This document shows, one piece after another, positions 44,437-53,135 of a DNA stretch of 62,650 nt (its first letter is position 1; each line of letters starts with the position of its first letter). A program made the position numbers and the translations under genes. The notes below the pieces were generated by a model, which saw only the letters and a program-made list of their open reading frames with translations, was not told the DNA's origin and did not search any database. The DNA comes from Cupriavidus basilensis (GTDB lineage: Bacteria; Pseudomonadota; Gammaproteobacteria; Burkholderiales; Burkholderiaceae), in NCBI RefSeq assembly GCF_000876015.1, contig NZ_BBQM01000006.1, positions 1-62,650 on the forward strand, in the 5' to 3' direction.

Positions 44437-44459
44437 GTGAACCAGAAGACGCCTGACGC

Positions 44460-45566
44460 ATGGCAACAATTCGCAAGCGTGGCCCCTACCAGTGGGAAAC
44501 TCAGATCCGCCGGAAGGGATACCCCGCGTAGAGCAAAACCTTCAATAGCAAGGCGGAGGCAGAGGCTTGGGCGGCGGTAATCGAATCAGAGATGGCGCGT
44601 GGAGTATGGACGAGCCGGGCGGAGGCGGAGGCAACTTCGCTCCATGAGGCCCTTGATCGCTATGAAAGGGAAGTACTTCCAAGTAAGCGAGGAGCAGATC
44701 CCGAGCGATCAGTCGTCCGTACCTGGATGGGACTTCCGATGTCCCGACGCGCCCTCGCAACCGTACGGAGTGCGGACATTGCTGGCGTCAGAGATGAGTG
44801 GCTGAAGCTGTACAAGCCAGCCACTGTCGTCCGGAGGCTAGCTGTCCTATCGCACCTGTTTAATGTCGCCCGTAAGGAATGGGGTATGGAAAGCCTTTCC
44901 AATCCAGTCGAGCTAGTCCGTAAGCCAGCACCCAACAATGGTCGGACCCGACGAATCGCGATATGCGCACCGAGCGCTCAGACGGAGTGCATGTCTGACG
45001 CTGACTCAGAACGTCGAACCAATGAAGGCGAGCTTGAGCGCGTAGTCGCGGCAAGTGAGTCGCGGCAACTCCCGGCAATCATTTGGATCGCCGTAGAAAC
45101 CACAATGCGGCGTGGGGAGATTGTGGGGTTAAAATGGGAGCACATCGACCTCGATAGGCGTGTGGCCCACCTGCCTGCTACAAAGAACGGGAGCACTAGA
45201 GATGTGCCCCTCTCACCTCGCGCCGTCAACGTCTTAGGCGTGCTCCAACAAGAAAGAAGGCGCGCCGCCGTGGGGACTGGGCTTGTCTTCCCGATTCGGG
45301 CTGATGCGGTAACTCGAGCTTTCGAGCGCGCCGTGACGCGGGCGCGCAAGCTCTATCTTGATGAATGTGAGGCGGCAAACCTGCAAGCGGCCCCTAAATT
45401 CTTGGCCGACCTTAGGTTTCACGATCTGCGGCATGAGGCCACGTCGCGGTTGGCGTCGATCTTCCCCTTGCACGAACTGACAAAGATCACCGGCCACCGA
45501 GATCCGCGCATGCTGATGCGCTACTACCACCCTCGCGCGGAGGATTTGACAAGGAAGTTTGCGTGA
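44460..45566 (+). pseudogene. tyrosine integrase with in-frame amber codon
   Basis: Full frame from ATG 44460 to 45566 (368 codons). Codon 24 is TAG at 44529-44531 inside the N-terminal arm-binding domain (RKRGPYQWETQIRRKGYPA-stop-SKTFNSKAEAEAWAAVIE; homologues usually have Gln, so CAG to TAG is likely). The SAM-like core and catalytic domain are intact: R in TTMRRGEIVG, HDLRHEATSRL, ITGHRDPRMLMRYYHP, giving R, H-x-x-R, H and Tyr. Restart at ATG 44592 would make a 324-aa protein without the arm domain. So the enzyme is probably inactive or weak; an assembly error must be ruled out. Confidence 0.85.
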
Positions 45567-45722
45567 GGTCGTCATGCGACGTCGCCGTGACATACGTCGT
45601 GAAGCCACCTAAAATCGGCTGAACGGTCAACGAGGCTTGTTTGTCGCAAGCCCTTGAAATTGAAGGGAAACCTCCTCCCTAGACCATTGATAGCGGAATT
45701 TTGAAATGTTAAGGGACACTCC

Positions 45723-46607
45723 GTGAATCCAACAGAGATCCAGCTTTCGGCGGCATCTCGTATGTTTTCTTCAGCAGTCATCAAAGAGATGTCAAAGAAG
45801 GGGGAGTCCGCCTTGTTCGCCCGTCTGTTGAATGAGACGGGCGTACAGGGCATGGATCGCGGCCTCAGCGTAGCTGATGCGTTCGATGAAGTGTTCTCGT
45901 TTCTACGCGCTGTTGGCAATCGCGACGAGTATATTTATAAGTCAGCTCTGACGAGCAAGATTTTACTTGGAAGGCATTCTCTAAATACGGCGTCGATGTT
46001 GACGGAGTTCCGCGTGGGGCTGTCGAGAGCGGATTTGATCATACTCAACGGCACTGCCACGGTTTACGAGATAAAGTCGGAGCGGGATTCACTTAAACGG
46101 TTGGAAAGCCAATTGGACGCATACCGGAAAGTATTCGCCCAAGTGTGCGTCATCGCGTCGGAAGAGTTTATCGATCGAACTTTACAGCTTGCCCCCACCG
46201 ATGTTGGGGTGCTGGCTTTGTGCGGACGACATAGAATTACAACTGTTAGGAAGCCTCAAAACGCGCCAGGCAGAGTTTCTCCCGTTGCACTATTCGAGTC
46301 GATTCGCATCAGCGAGGCAAAGCAGATCCTGAGCAATCTTGGCGTTGAGATTCCCTCAGTGCCAAATACGCAGTTACATTCTGCACTCCGAGCGCAATTT
46401 GAATGTTTGGATCCTACGGCAGCACATGAACAAATGGTGAAAGTCCTAAAGTCGTCCCGTAGCCTGATACCTCTGGGCTATTTGGTAGAGAAATTACCCC
46501 GCTCTTTACACGCTGCCGCATTGACATTGAATTTGCCTAGGAAATTGCATGACAACTTGATACGCGCGGTTAATACCCCCCTCGAACGAGCACTTCGCTG
46601 GTTATAA
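45723..46607 (+). CDS. sce7726-family protein with PD-(D/E)XK nuclease-like core
   Basis: 294-aa protein. Residues 92-132 hold a restriction-fold core: E95 (TEFRVGLSRA), D104 (ADLIILNG), E116-I-K118 (VYEIKSERDSL), then LESQLDAYRKVF. This arrangement defines the sce7726 family of Sorangium naming, often beside sce7725. The start is GTG 45723 with AGGGA upstream. First gene of a three-gene unit, seven bases before the next. Role unknown; a DNA or RNA nuclease is likely from the motif. Base use is clearly less GC-rich than the chromosome. Confidence 0.8.
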   Translation: MNPTEIQLSAASRMFSSAVIKEMSKKGESALFARLLNETGVQGMDRGLSVADAFDEVFSFLRAVGNRDEYIYKSALTSKILLGRHSLNTASMLTEFRVGLSRADLIILNGTATVYEIKSERDSLKRLESQLDAYRKVFAQVCVIASEEFIDRTLQLAPTDVGVLALCGRHRITTVRKPQNAPGRVSPVALFESIRISEAKQILSNLGVEIPSVPNTQLHSALRAQFECLDPTAAHEQMVKVLKSSRSLIPLGYLVEKLPRSLHAAALTLNLPRKLHDNLIRAVNTPLERALRWL

Positions 46608-46614
46608 GTAAAAA

Positions 46615-47553
46615 ATGTACCATCCCTATTTTCGTGGAAAGCAGTACGAACTTATTACTATCAGAGAAAATGCAGAACTTATCTCTGAATCGGGTTTTAC
46701 TCCAATAATTGAGCCAGTTCGAGAAGCGCTATCAGGACTCGACCGTGCGCTTGCCGCCCTCCTTGAAAAGGATGGACGAGCGATTGTTATTGTCAACCCT
46801 CACCACGGTGAGCACGCAGGTCGCGGCGACGGAATTACTGCGCTGCTGCAGGATCAATACGCCGAAAATGCTAGTATCTCGCCGGGAATTCTACTAAAAG
46901 AGCAAACAACGATCGAAGATGCTCTTCGCTGCTTCGCGCTCCACGAAAGAGCGAATCCGACGTTAATTCACGCCGGGTTTACTGAAGGGGTGCAACTTGC
47001 AGACCAACTCGGTCGCAGGGTTGGGGAGATACGACATATTTTCTTGGACGATCAGTCCGGTCGGCTTTATCGTCGAAATTTTCGAAGCAATCAGCAAATT
47101 CTCGTTAGAGATGGCTTTCAGAAACGGCGAAATAAGGACCACCCCCCTGTCGAATTTTTCTCGGATCTTCACGTCACATATGAAGAGGAGGGAATGAACG
47201 GGTTCGGCGACTACTTGACGGTTGGTGACGATTTTTCTGAAGGTGGAGGCCCGGCTTATGCCATCGCCATCCATTTGACCTTCATTGACTCGAACAATGA
47301 CGATGCAATGTTCGTGCATCATTTCCTTTCAGAACGCCAAGATACTCCGACTGACCCAGCGGGGAAATTTGCTGAAGCGCTGAGGGCGATGATAATAGAA
47401 CTAGACCGGCCAGACAGCCCAGTCTTGGAAACGCAAGCCGTTCAGGAGTTCCGCGAACTACATCGCAAAGGGCATTATCCTGGTTTGGGATATGTTAAAA
47501 AACTCTCAATGCAGCATCATATTGAGACGTTAGCGGACTATCTTGATCGGTGA
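46615..47553 (+). CDS. sce7725-family protein
   Basis: 312-aa protein that begins MYHPYFRGKQYELITIREN, with FTPIIEPVREALSGLDRALAAL, PTLIHAGFTE and a C-terminal FRELHRKGHYPGLGYVKKLSMQHHIETLADYL. These match the sce7725 family, which travels with sce7726. There is a faint likeness to phage 'beta' family proteins (a TIM-barrel type fold), which is inference. No catalytic motif is obvious. It sits between the PD-(D/E)XK gene and the RES gene, overlapping the latter by four bases. Confidence 0.75.
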   Translation: MYHPYFRGKQYELITIRENAELISESGFTPIIEPVREALSGLDRALAALLEKDGRAIVIVNPHHGEHAGRGDGITALLQDQYAENASISPGILLKEQTTIEDALRCFALHERANPTLIHAGFTEGVQLADQLGRRVGEIRHIFLDDQSGRLYRRNFRSNQQILVRDGFQKRRNKDHPPVEFFSDLHVTYEEEGMNGFGDYLTVGDDFSEGGGPAYAIAIHLTFIDSNNDDAMFVHHFLSERQDTPTDPAGKFAEALRAMIIELDRPDSPVLETQAVQEFRELHRKGHYPGLGYVKKLSMQHHIETLADYLDR

Positions 47554-48575
47554 TTCGGATGCGTTGTTGCGCAAATTGTTTCGGCGATCTCGGACTTGAT
47601 CGAATATTTCCATCCAAGGCTGAAGCGAACGGCAGGTGTAGTTACTGCGATACAGAGAACGTCCTCCTGGCCAAGCCCGAAGGCTTGGGTGATATTTTCT
47701 CTGCGGTAATTAACATCTATGACGAGGATCCGGCGGGAAAAGGGCTTGTCGAGTGGATGCGGACGGATTGGGCTATTTTTCGCCATCCGCGGATGGACGA
47801 TTTTCGCGCAAAAGACCTTTTGGCCGCTATCACGGGCATCGACGATATTGGGCGCCGTACATTTATCCCATCCGAAAGATTCAAGAGCGACCGATTGGTT
47901 CGCTGGGAGAAGCTTCGCGATGAATTGAGAAATACCAATCGATATTTCCCCGATGCGCAATTGGATAAAGGGCGTCTAGAAGAACTGCTAGGGTTTTTAA
48001 GGGCTGAAAATATGCCGACTCGCTGGTATCGGGCTCGCATACAACCCGGTGAAGTAGTTTTCCCTATTGATCAGATGGGAGCACCCCCAGGTCGGGTAGC
48101 ATCCCACGGCCGGGCGAATCCGCCCGGAATACCCTATCTTTATATTGGATCATCTCCGCAGACGGCTATTGCAGAAATTCGGCCGCACACGGGGGAATTG
48201 GTTTCTGTCGCGGATTTTTTAATAGATCCAGCGACGTTGCGACTCGTCGATTTGCGCGCTCCAAAGGAACATATTTCTCCTTTTGAGATCGGTGACGAGG
48301 ATAAAATCGGCGCCCTTCGAAGCGATATCGCTTTCTTGGAGAGGCTCGGGGACGAGCTAACGCGACCGGTGGTGCCGCAAGGGGCCGCGGTTGAGTATGT
48401 GCCGAGTCAGTACCTTTGTGAGTTTATTAAAAAGGCAGGGTGGAACGGAGTTGTGTATCGAAGCTCGATGAGCGACGGAATTAATCTTGCACTCTTCGAA
48501 CCTGCGATCGCAAAGCCAGGCGACGTATCCGCTTGGAACGTCTCGCGAGTTTCTATCGATGTAAGACAACTCTAG
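47550..48575 (+). CDS. HEPN/RES-type N-terminal domain plus RES domain protein
   Basis: 341-aa protein. A zinc-ribbon-like C7-x2-C10 ... C30-x2-C33 opens it, followed by a helical HEPN/RES N-terminal domain and a RES domain from about residue 155: Y160-R161 (WYRARI), E209 (AIAEIRPH) and S305 (YRSSMS), the Arg-Glu-Ser set. RES domains in toxin-antitoxin systems attack NAD+ (NAD phosphorylase) or ADP-ribosylate targets. GTG start overlaps the upstream stop (GTGA), so translation is coupled. No Xre-type antitoxin is next to it, so control may come from the two upstream proteins. Confidence 0.83.
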   Translation: MIRMRCCANCFGDLGLDRIFPSKAEANGRCSYCDTENVLLAKPEGLGDIFSAVINIYDEDPAGKGLVEWMRTDWAIFRHPRMDDFRAKDLLAAITGIDDIGRRTFIPSERFKSDRLVRWEKLRDELRNTNRYFPDAQLDKGRLEELLGFLRAENMPTRWYRARIQPGEVVFPIDQMGAPPGRVASHGRANPPGIPYLYIGSSPQTAIAEIRPHTGELVSVADFLIDPATLRLVDLRAPKEHISPFEIGDEDKIGALRSDIAFLERLGDELTRPVVPQGAAVEYVPSQYLCEFIKKAGWNGVVYRSSMSDGINLALFEPAIAKPGDVSAWNVSRVSIDVRQL

Positions 48576-48672
48576 TTGATTGCTAGCTTTCAGATGTGAG
48601 GACTCGGAGTGCGGGTAGGAGGAAGCCACACCTCCGGCTTCGCCAGGCTTTCCATCGCCGTGGCCGGTACCG

Positions 48673-50175
48673 CTACGGCTTCACCCCACTCAGGGGATGT
48701 TTGAGGAAGTGCTCCCGCAGAGCGTTTGCAACTGCTTTTTCCTTGTGCTCAATGGCCAACGCCAGAATCTCTGAGCCGCTCTTCCACCGTATCGGATATT
48801 TCGTCCGTTTTTTTTGTTCGGCTTCGAGCCGCGCGCGGGCATCCGTAGAGAATTCTCCCGAAGTCCACAATTCGAACGTCAAGTTGGCTTCTCTTAGATG
48901 GGGTTGTGTCCTGAGGTGAGCCTGCATCGTGGGGATTTTCGACAACCATTTGCCGACCTCAGCGTCCGTGACTTCTCCTCCTGGCTCGCGGCCCTTGCAC
49001 TCGATTGCAGTGCAGTCGGCCTTTTGGGCGGTAATCTTCAAGATGTCAATGTCGGCCTGGGCCCCGCTTTTGGGGTCCATTGCGCGAATGCCCATGTCTA
49101 TGGAAACTGCGTCCCGCCTCGCGAGATAGGCGGCCATCAGCTCAAATAGTGGCCCGCGGAGGTTGCCTGCGCGGCCTTCGATTTCGCTTAGATTGTTGAT
49201 GAGCCCTACGAGTCTGTCGGACGAGTCCGAAGAGGCATAGGCCGCCGCGCGGTTCATTGTCTCAAGCAAAGCTTTGAGTGCTTGGCCGACGCGCGGACCG
49301 AAGAGAGCACTCGGCGTGGCCATTAGCACTCCGGCTGCATGCCCGGTGGTCAACGCCTGGCCGGTAAACCCATCTGCAACTAGAACCGGGAGTACCGTGC
49401 CTCCAGTAAGGGTTGCGTGCAATGCTTGGGCTTTCCTGACGAAATAACGAACCTGGTATTCATCAAGTATCCCTTCCGAAAAGACATCGGCGACCAAGAA
49501 GCCGGGATTGGCTACCTTGCCGCGTCGTAGCGACAACAGATAGCTGGGACCTGCTAGGTCGAAATTGAACTGCTGAATAGGTTCAAGTTCTGGTTCTCCT
49601 CGAATTCGAATCTGATTGTACGACGCGGCACCAATGCGGCGTGCCCACTCCCTGAGCCCGTCCAAGATGATTCGCTCGGCTACACCACGCGGCTTCATGC
49701 CATCGACGTCAGCATGACCAATTTCGTAACGTCCAACTACCACGACGCGAGTATCCCCGATGTGTCTCTCAGACAGCAGCCCGGCGGAGTTTAATCGGTC
49801 CAACACTGTCTCGGCCGTGACCTGCTTTTTTACCGGGCGGCAGGTGGCACCGCTTACGACCGAAAACTCTTTCGATTCCACAGCACCCCGGCGCGCAAGC
49901 ACGCCATCAAGCGCCATTCCGTACACTGAGCCTGTACTTCGAAGGTCCCGCTGAAGCGCTTGCCAGAATCGCTCTTCAGTACGCTGAGCCTCCGCATACA
50001 TGAAGCGTGCACCCTTTGGCAGAAGCGGCACTGGGAATGTCCGAATTGGGGGCCTAATGCGCGAAACTCGCTTGCGAGCGGCATCGGCTGAGACACCCTG
50101 CGACACAAGCCATGCCGCCACTGAGGAGGACAGCTGCGGTCCCTCGGCTTCCAAGTAGTCTTCGATACTATGCAT
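48673..50175 (-). CDS. PD-(D/E)XK nuclease-fold protein with N-terminal helical domain
   Basis: 500-aa protein of unrecognised family. Residues 1-60 look like a winged-helix (SSSVAAWLVSQGVSADAARKRVSRI). Residues 340-400 contain a restriction-fold set: E345 (GPLFELMAAYL), D375 (QADIDILKI), E392-x-K394 (AIECKGREPGG). Start at ATG 50175; the longer open frame adds an unlikely 41-residue leader through an AT-rich promoter region. It converges on the RES gene, with 97 bases between. A defence or DNA-repair-type nuclease is likely by motif and island context, but not shown. Confidence 0.75.
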   Translation of the reverse strand: MHSIEDYLEAEGPQLSSSVAAWLVSQGVSADAARKRVSRIRPPIRTFPVPLLPKGARFMYAEAQRTEERFWQALQRDLRSTGSVYGMALDGVLARRGAVESKEFSVVSGATCRPVKKQVTAETVLDRLNSAGLLSERHIGDTRVVVVGRYEIGHADVDGMKPRGVAERIILDGLREWARRIGAASYNQIRIRGEPELEPIQQFNFDLAGPSYLLSLRRGKVANPGFLVADVFSEGILDEYQVRYFVRKAQALHATLTGGTVLPVLVADGFTGQALTTGHAAGVLMATPSALFGPRVGQALKALLETMNRAAAYASSDSSDRLVGLINNLSEIEGRAGNLRGPLFELMAAYLARRDAVSIDMGIRAMDPKSGAQADIDILKITAQKADCTAIECKGREPGGEVTDAEVGKWLSKIPTMQAHLRTQPHLREANLTFELWTSGEFSTDARARLEAEQKKRTKYPIRWKSGSEILALAIEHKEKAVANALREHFLKHPLSGVKP

Positions 50176-50784
50176 GGTGGTGGTCGATGTCACACAGCTT
50201 AATTTATTACCGATACTACCATTGCCCCCTCGATTTTCTTTGTTGTGCAAAAAATATATGTAAATCAATAGCTTATAGGACATCCAGCGATGAGGCATGT
50301 CCAGCGCTTGTCCACGGACGTTCCTGCGAAGGGGCTACCAACTCTGAAAAAAGGGGCATCACGCGCATATCAGAGCAGCTTACGGTGCTCATCTACGACG
50401 CGGCGAGCCCTACGCGCCAGGGCAGCGCCAAGAAGCCCGGAGCCACGCATTGACGCCAAGAGGAGCTGCGCCGGACTTTAATTGGCCCCTTCCACGGCAA
50501 TTCCGAACACCACGTAGGCCGACGAGCCTCTATAGACACCACAAGCTTTAGCAGCTGAAGAGCGCGTTGGAGACCGCTGCGGGCCGCGCTACAGATTTAC
50601 CAACCCGCAAGTTTCAAGCGGCCCAGCACAGATCGTTGAGGGCTAACAATTAGGCGGCGGTAGCCGGCCCCCACTGGGCCGGCCCCCTTGAGCGCATCTT
50701 GCGCGAACGGGCGGCGAAGTTAAATGACCGGCTTACCGATTAGCTACGATTCAATCGAGATCCATCGTCGCGCCGGCGACGCTA
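50176..50784. other. gap between the nuclease gene and the HNH gene
   Basis: 609 bases. The first ~110 are AT-rich and hold the minus-strand promoter of the PD-(D/E)XK gene. The rest has only short frames with no family match. A perfect 8-bp hairpin (GCCGGCCC/GGGCCGGC, 50663-50683) lies within repeat A at 50655-50746. Confidence 0.4.
50655..50746 (+). repeat. ~95-bp imperfect direct repeat, copy A
   Basis: Shares ordered blocks with 52305-52403: CGGCGGTAGC, TTGAGCGC, TTG(G)CGCGAA, GCGAAG, and TGRCCGGCTTRCCGRTTAGCTA. It lies just before the HNH gene. Confidence 0.65.
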
Positions 50785-51168
50785 GTGGAAACGCAACAGT
50801 TCACGCTCGCCAATTCGAGGATTGGCCAGGACGCCTATCGCGATGCGCTCTTCGCGCATTGGAAGGGTTGCTCTGTCACTGGCTGCCGAGTCGCGGCCGT
50901 TCTGGTAACCAGCCACATCAAGCCCTGGAGTCAATGCGAGACCGCGCGTGAGCGCCTCGACGTCGCAAACGACTTGCTTCTCATCCTGAATCTCGACCGG
51001 ATGTTCGACCTCGGCTTGATCAGCTTTGACGAGAATTTCCGGCGCCTGTTGAGCTCATCTTTGCGACCAGGAGATATGTTGCATCTTAACGTCACGCCTC
51101 ACATGAAGCTTACCTGCTTGCGCTGTATGAGCGGCATGACGTGGGAGGCTTTCGTTTGCGCCACCTGA
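50785..51168 (+). CDS. HNH endonuclease-like protein, possibly truncated
   Basis: 127-aa HNH_2-type protein. GQDAYRDALFAHWKGCSVTGCRV, then SHIKPWSQCETARERLDVANDLLLILNLDRMFDLGLISFDENF, match the family; the third catalytic position is Asn (LNLD), which many members share. Translation starts at GTG 50785. Homologues usually have a longer N-terminal region, and the last ~15 residues (CMSGMTWEAFVCAT) depart from the family, so a truncation or frameshift near 51,120 is possible. It lies between ~95-bp repeats A and B with the DUF5677 gene. Confidence 0.6.
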   Translation: METQQFTLANSRIGQDAYRDALFAHWKGCSVTGCRVAAVLVTSHIKPWSQCETARERLDVANDLLLILNLDRMFDLGLISFDENFRRLLSSSLRPGDMLHLNVTPHMKLTCLRCMSGMTWEAFVCAT

Positions 51169-51388
51169 CACTCGAAGAACGAAGCTTGGAAACACGAGAA
51201 GAACTGGGCAATCTTCGTACACACCGAACAGTGCTTGTGGTTGGTGAGCCCAAACAGGACCTCAGACTGCGTTAATCTCGTCACCCTACTGTCCCGCAGA
51301 ATGTCCAGCATGACGACCAATCACATCACCGCATTTCGCAAATGCATTCAAGATCGACAAGACTCTCAACCTCAGCGAAGCCGCACCG

Positions 51389-52183
51389 TTGATTGAGGCA
51401 ATATACGACGCTCAGAGCGAGGCGTACGCGGCCGTTTGGGGCGATGACTGGGACACCCCAGCGGTGGGCTTTCGAGCGCAGACGCTGTTCAATCTACTCT
51501 CCCGCACGTACGAGCATGCGCAGGCAATGCTGGTCGCCAGTGTAACGGGGTCACCTGCTAGCTCAGAGGTCCTGGGCCGCACCGTCATTGAGGGCGCCAT
51601 CAACGTGACCTATCTTGCTGCGAAAGGGAATCCAGGAATGCTGCTCAACTTTCTTCATTCGTGGGTATCCGAGCACAAGAAGAAGCTCACCGACTGGAGG
51701 CAGCTAATCGCGGACAGTGCTCCGCCTGAAGTGCTCGATCGCATCGACATCCGTCAGAGCCTGCTTGGACCGCTAACCACGTACCTTGAGGGCGCCGAAG
51801 TCCACTGTGGGTTGGCAGCGGAGCGATCCAGCTCCCCTTGGCCAAAGCAATTGCTCCATCGATTTCAGGCTTTGGGTCGCGAGGAGGCCTACTTCGAGTG
51901 CTACCACCGCCTCAGTGGTGCATGTCATCTAACCGGCGAGGACACGATCAACTACCTCATTTCCCAGGAGATGTCGCAAGACGTGCAAGTGCGCTTGGGA
52001 ACGGAGGCTTGGGCTTACTCCCGAATGATGACGATGTTCTCGAGCCTGTTTTTCCTCGATGCCGCCAAGGCATGTGCTCAAGCCTTCGGTGGCACGATCC
52101 AGTCCCTTGATGCGCATCACATACGCATCGTGCAAGAAATCGTGAAGATCAGCCCAGCCGCCGGTGTACCCAACGCCGCGTAG
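51389..52183 (+). CDS. DUF5677-like protein
   Basis: 264-aa helical protein. GRTVIEGAINVTYLAAKGNPGMLLNFLHSW and YHRLSGACHLTG resemble DUF5677 proteins (IEG-x-yL and an S-x-x-x-H). The start is TTG 51389; the open frame extends upstream to 51314 without a better start. No membrane segment. Function unknown. It follows the HNH gene on the same strand, 220 bases away, inside the same repeat-flanked cassette. Confidence 0.6.
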   Translation: MIEAIYDAQSEAYAAVWGDDWDTPAVGFRAQTLFNLLSRTYEHAQAMLVASVTGSPASSEVLGRTVIEGAINVTYLAAKGNPGMLLNFLHSWVSEHKKKLTDWRQLIADSAPPEVLDRIDIRQSLLGPLTTYLEGAEVHCGLAAERSSSPWPKQLLHRFQALGREEAYFECYHRLSGACHLTGEDTINYLISQEMSQDVQVRLGTEAWAYSRMMTMFSSLFFLDAAKACAQAFGGTIQSLDAHHIRIVQEIVKISPAAGVPNAA

Positions 52184-52304
52184 GTGCGTCTTTCGGGTGA
52201 ACAAGGGACTTCGAGCGCAAATTTCGATCGTCTGAGTCCAGTCTGGGCCACCGGCTGGCAAGTCGACGAGGACCGTGGCCAAAACTTTAGCGGCTAAAAA
52301 AATT

Positions 52305-52403
52305 CGGCGGTAGCTGTTTGCGTCGCAGAGCAGGATTCCCGTTGAGCGCCCTTGGCGCGAATGAGGGAAAGCGAAGGTAGCTGGCCGGCTTGCCGGTTAG
52401 CTA
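52305..52403 (+). repeat. ~95-bp imperfect direct repeat, copy B
   Basis: Partner of the repeat at 50655-50746, with the same blocks in the same order. It closes the HNH-DUF5677 cassette and abuts the origin-like region. Confidence 0.65.
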
Positions 52404-52952
52404 ACTTCACATATCCTGCCTGTGGTTCTCGCCTTTATTTTTCCTTTAGACAAGCACGATGGCATTCTCGGGAAGCTTTATCGATGCAGCATCGGAGCTT
52501 TATCGCAATGCTACCGAACCTTTACAATAACTTTATTGCCCGACGTAAACCGCCCAGACGAGTCGACGGATGTGCCGGCGCATCCCTTTCCCTCAGGGAG
52601 GGCAGGAGGGGGTGTATTCGGCGTGAGGCAGCCGTTTAGCATTTGGAACAACGCTGGGGGGGCGATTCGGCGTAGACGCACGCATGCCGTGAACGGCCTA
52701 ACTGACCGCTGTCGCTACCGCTGCAGCTACTTGCTACATGACCCACATGACTGCTCGCAGATATCTAGCCGAACGCATCCGGGAAGAGCGCGAAATCCGA
52801 CAGTTTCTTCACCCCAGAACATTCCGGAACAAGCGTCGGATCCTGATTTCGCTCCTTCGACAGCCAGCGAGACGGGTGGTGATACGTAGGAAACTAGTTC
52901 TATTGACGCTTCGGGAGCGGCTGGCACGAGCAGCGAAGGCTGCGGAAAGCAC

Positions 52953-52961
52953 TTATCCACA
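52953..52961 (+). promoter_or_regulatory. DnaA box
   Basis: TTATCCACA, the exact consensus, 100 bases before the iterons. Confidence 0.7.
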
Positions 52962-53015
52962 AGCTCCCCACGGTAGAGATAGGTAGAAGAAAGGTAGAGG
53001 GGTTGGGCGATGCCC

Positions 53016-53042
53016 GGAAAGCCAACACTAGCTTGGCTTTCC
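53016..53042. other. 10-bp perfect hairpin in the origin region
   Basis: GGAAAGCCAA (53016-53025) with TTGGCTTTCC (53033-53042) around a 7-base loop, between the DnaA box and the iterons. It could also terminate the minus-strand trfA gene. Confidence 0.6.
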
Positions 53043-53053
53043 AGCACAGACCT

Positions 53054-53131
53054 GGAACGCAACCCCGAAAAGGCGGAACGTTACCCCGAAGAAGTGGAAG
53101 GCAACCCCGATCCGCGCGGAAGGCTACCCCG
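53054..53131 (+). repeat. four ~21-bp iterons
   Basis: Units begin GGAA at 53054, 53075, 53096 and 53118 and share GGAASGYWACCCCG. Spacing is 21, 21 and 22 bases, two helical turns. They lie five bases past the trfA stop, as initiator-binding sites would. Confidence 0.75.
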
Positions 53132-53135
53132 TTCG

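Larger units (their letters stand above)
52433..53131. other. candidate replication origin (oriV) of the island
   Basis: Gene-free stretch next to the TrfA-type gene. CTTTA occurs six times at 52433, 52444, 52476, 52498, 52520 and 52531, spaced 11, 32, 22, 22 and 11 bases, all about whole turns of DNA. A consensus DnaA box TTATCCACA lies at 52953-52961, GGTAGA repeats at 52972, 52982 and 52993, a 10-bp perfect hairpin at 53016-53042 and four iterons at 53054-53131. Short open frames here look accidental. Confidence 0.65.

Noticed and set aside
47550..48575. RES gene as a classic Res-Xre toxin-antitoxin pair
   Set aside because: No Xre-type antitoxin gene is adjacent; the partners are sce7725/sce7726-type genes instead.
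51099..51320. 73-aa minus-strand Cys-rich frame opposite the HNH gene end
   Set aside because: No ribosome-binding site, overlaps the HNH gene, and no motif beyond scattered Cys.
50655..52403. The ~95-bp repeats as integron attC sites
   Set aside because: No paired GTTRRRY/RYYYAAC core sites could be placed consistently and there is no integron integrase.
52738..52986. 82-aa Arg-rich frame in the origin region
   Set aside because: Covers the DnaA box and repeats, has no clear ribosome-binding site and no family likeness.
52972..53000. GGTAGA repeats as a CRISPR array
   Set aside because: Only three 6-base units at 10-11 base spacing; no 23-45 base repeats with spacers anywhere in the window.
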